From Rhodospirillales bacterium (GTDB lineage Bacteria; Pseudomonadota; Alphaproteobacteria; Rhodospirillales; JAOUPW01), in the NCBI GenBank assembly GCA_029879665.1, contig JAOUPW010000069.1:1-7901 (forward strand): a DNA stretch of 7,901 bases, in the 5' to 3' direction. The translations under genes were made by a program, and so were the position numbers. Within the stretch, counting starts at the first letter, position 1, and each line of letters opens with the position of its first letter. Under the pieces are notes generated by a model. It was given only the letters and a program-made list of their open reading frames with translations. It did no database searches and was not told where the DNA came from. Of this stretch, positions 6,421 to 7,901 are shown in pieces.

Positions 6421-7901
6421 TTGACCTCAAATCATAACGGACACATCGCCCCTCACTCCACCTCCGCCCTCATGGGCCGGTTGCTGCGTGAAAACGTGCG
6501 CCCCTATTGGCGCTGGATCGGCCTCGCCCTCGTCTGCATGGCGGTGATGGCGACGGCCACGGCCATGAGCGCGTGGCTGATGAAACCGGTGGTCAACGAC
6601 ATCTTTATCGGCCGGAATCGCGACCTGTTGTGGCTGATCGGTGGCGCCGTGCTGGTCACTTTCGCGGTCAAGGGGATCGCCAACTACGCACAATCCACCC
6701 TGATGAGTTTTGTCGGACTTAAAATTATCGCCGACAACCAGAATCGGCTTTACGCCCATCTCTCGCACATGGACCTGGCCTTTTTCCATGCCCGCCAGAC
6801 CGGCTCGCTCATCTCACGGTTCACCGTCGACATCATCCAGATGCGGGCCGCCGTTTCCAATGTACTCACCGGGTTCGGCAAGGACCTGCTGTCGCTGGTC
6901 GGACTGGTCGTTGTCATGTTCGTGCAGGACTGGCAATTGTCACTGATATCTTTTTTCGTTTTTCCCGTTGCCGTTTTTCCCATCGTCCGCCTGGGGCGGC
7001 GCATGCGCAAGGTCACCACCAACACCCAGGAGGAAATGGGCCTGTTCACAACGCTGCTGGAACAGACCTTTCAAGGCATCCGGGTGGTCAAGGCCTACGG
7101 CATGGAGCAATACGAACAAGGCCGCATGGCCGGCATCATTGGACGCATCTTCGAGCTGACGTTTAAATCGGCACGCATTCGGGCGATGTCCAGTCCGATC
7201 ATGGAAACCCTCGGCGGCGTGGCCGTCGCAATTGTCATTATATATGGCGGCTTACGGGTCATTGAACAGCAGACGGATGCCGGTGCTTTTTTTTCCTTCA
7301 TTACCGCACTGCTTCTTGCCTACGAACCGATGAAACGCCTCGCCAACCTCAATTCGAGTTTGCAGGAAGGGCTTGCCGGCACGCAAAGGTTGTTCGCGCT
7401 GCTCGATGAAAAACCTGCGATTATGGAAAAGCCCGGCGCGACCGCCCTTGCCGTCATCCGGGGCGCCGTCCGCTTCGAAGACGTCGACTTCGCCTACGGC
7501 GCCGATACACCGGCGCTCAAAGGCGTCACCCTGGAAGTTCCGGCGGGCAAGACCGCCGCCCTGGTCGGTCCGTCGGGCGCCGGCAAGTCCACCATCCTCA
7601 ACCTGATTCCCCGGTTTTACGACGTCAACACCGGCCGTATCCTGATCGACGGCAACGATGTGCGCGACGTGACGCTGGCTTCCCTGCATGCCTCCATCGC
7701 TCTGGTCAGCCAGGAAATTACGCTATTCGACGATACCGTTCGCGCCAACATCGCTTATGGCCGGGCCGGCGCCGGCGAAGACGACATCCTCGCCGCCGCT
7801 AAGGCCGCCGCCGCCCATGAATTCATCCAGGATCTGCCCCTGGGTTACGAGACCATGGTCGGCGAACAGGGCGTCAAGCTGTCGGGCGGACAGCGCCAGC
7901 G
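6421..7901 (+). CDS. msbA: MsbA-like ABC exporter (fused membrane and ATPase domains), 3'-truncated
   Basis: This is an ABC half-transporter with an N-terminal six-helix membrane domain fused to an ATPase; 493 codons are visible before the right edge. Numbered from TTG 6421, likely membrane helices lie near 32-55, 70-95, 154-170, 172-192, 258-280 and 288-305. FAYG (357-360) supplies the A-loop tyrosine, GPSGAGKS (383-390) is Walker A, VSQEITLF (429-436) the Q-loop, VGEQG (480-484) the X-loop-like segment, and LSGGQ (487-491) the signature. Walker B and the H-loop fall beyond the edge. The family pumps lipids out of the inner leaflet. MsbA, which flips lipid A core, is my best guess because of overall resemblance, but other lipid or drug exporters of this type are similar. 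The start is uncertain. TTG 6421 has a weak GCGGA 3 nt upstream, and ATG 6472 has no ribosome site. I kept the longer form because relatives usually have residues before the RLLRE segment. Confidence 0.85.
   Translation, partial: MTSNHNGHIAPHSTSALMGRLLRENVRPYWRWIGLALVCMAVMATATAMSAWLMKPVVNDIFIGRNRDLLWLIGGAVLVTFAVKGIANYAQSTLMSFVGLKIIADNQNRLYAHLSHMDLAFFHARQTGSLISRFTVDIIQMRAAVSNVLTGFGKDLLSLVGLVVVMFVQDWQLSLISFFVFPVAVFPIVRLGRRMRKVTTNTQEEMGLFTTLLEQTFQGIRVVKAYGMEQYEQGRMAGIIGRIFELTFKSARIRAMSSPIMETLGGVAVAIVIIYGGLRVIEQQTDAGAFFSFITALLLAYEPMKRLANLNSSLQEGLAGTQRLFALLDEKPAIMEKPGATALAVIRGAVRFEDVDFAYGADTPALKGVTLEVPAGKTAALVGPSGAGKSTILNLIPRFYDVNTGRILIDGNDVRDVTLASLHASIALVSQEITLFDDTVRANIAYGRAGAGEDDILAAAKAAAAHEFIQDLPLGYETMVGEQGVKLSGGQRQ

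Noticed and set aside
6411..6438. Possible promoter TTGCGG-N16-CATAAC before the exporter
   Set aside because: The -35 matches at only three positions and the -10 at four, which is too weak to list as a feature. If it were real, the exporter would have to start at ATG 6472.

Overview
The window is GC-rich, with compact genes and strong G/C preference at third codon positions. It reads like an alphaproteobacterial chromosome. A Rhodospirillales-like origin is my inference, based on protein sequence style, the MetZ type of methionine enzyme, the PmbA subtype and the MsbA-like exporter. There are no RNA genes, insertion sequences, CRISPR arrays or phage genes, and nothing looks recently transferred.

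Layout, left to right: (1) the C-terminal three quarters of an O-succinylhomoserine sulfhydrylase (MetZ) on the + strand, cut by the left edge. (2) A small single-domain rhodanese on the - strand, convergent with MetZ across about 20 bp. (3) A 140-bp AT-rich divergent intergenic region holding a dyad, a short tandem repeat and a candidate promoter. (4) A very large (1162 aa) multidomain flavin/iron-sulfur oxidoreductase on the + strand. (5) A PmbA/TldE-type peptidase subunit whose ATG overlaps the oxidoreductase stop codon. (6) A 112-bp gap with a weak hairpin. (7) An MsbA-like ABC exporter running off the right edge, cut just after its LSGGQ signature.

The most notable gene is the oxidoreductase. 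It appears to join in one chain an unrecognised N-terminal domain of about 235 residues, a GltD/NfnB-like module (seven-Cys ferredoxin-like segment plus two dinucleotide folds), and a PyrK/NfnA-like module (FAD domain, NAD-binding segment, C-terminal four-Cys [2Fe-2S] motif). The last two are the same modules that form the two-subunit NfnAB/SudAB enzymes (electron-bifurcating transhydrogenase, or sulfide dehydrogenase). Its function cannot be settled from sequence alone. MetZ and the rhodanese are both sulfur-handling proteins, so a link to sulfur or redox metabolism is possible but unproven. The oxidoreductase and pmbA form a translationally coupled pair. The ABC exporter probably serves envelope (lipid A or lipid) export and need not be functionally tied to its neighbours.
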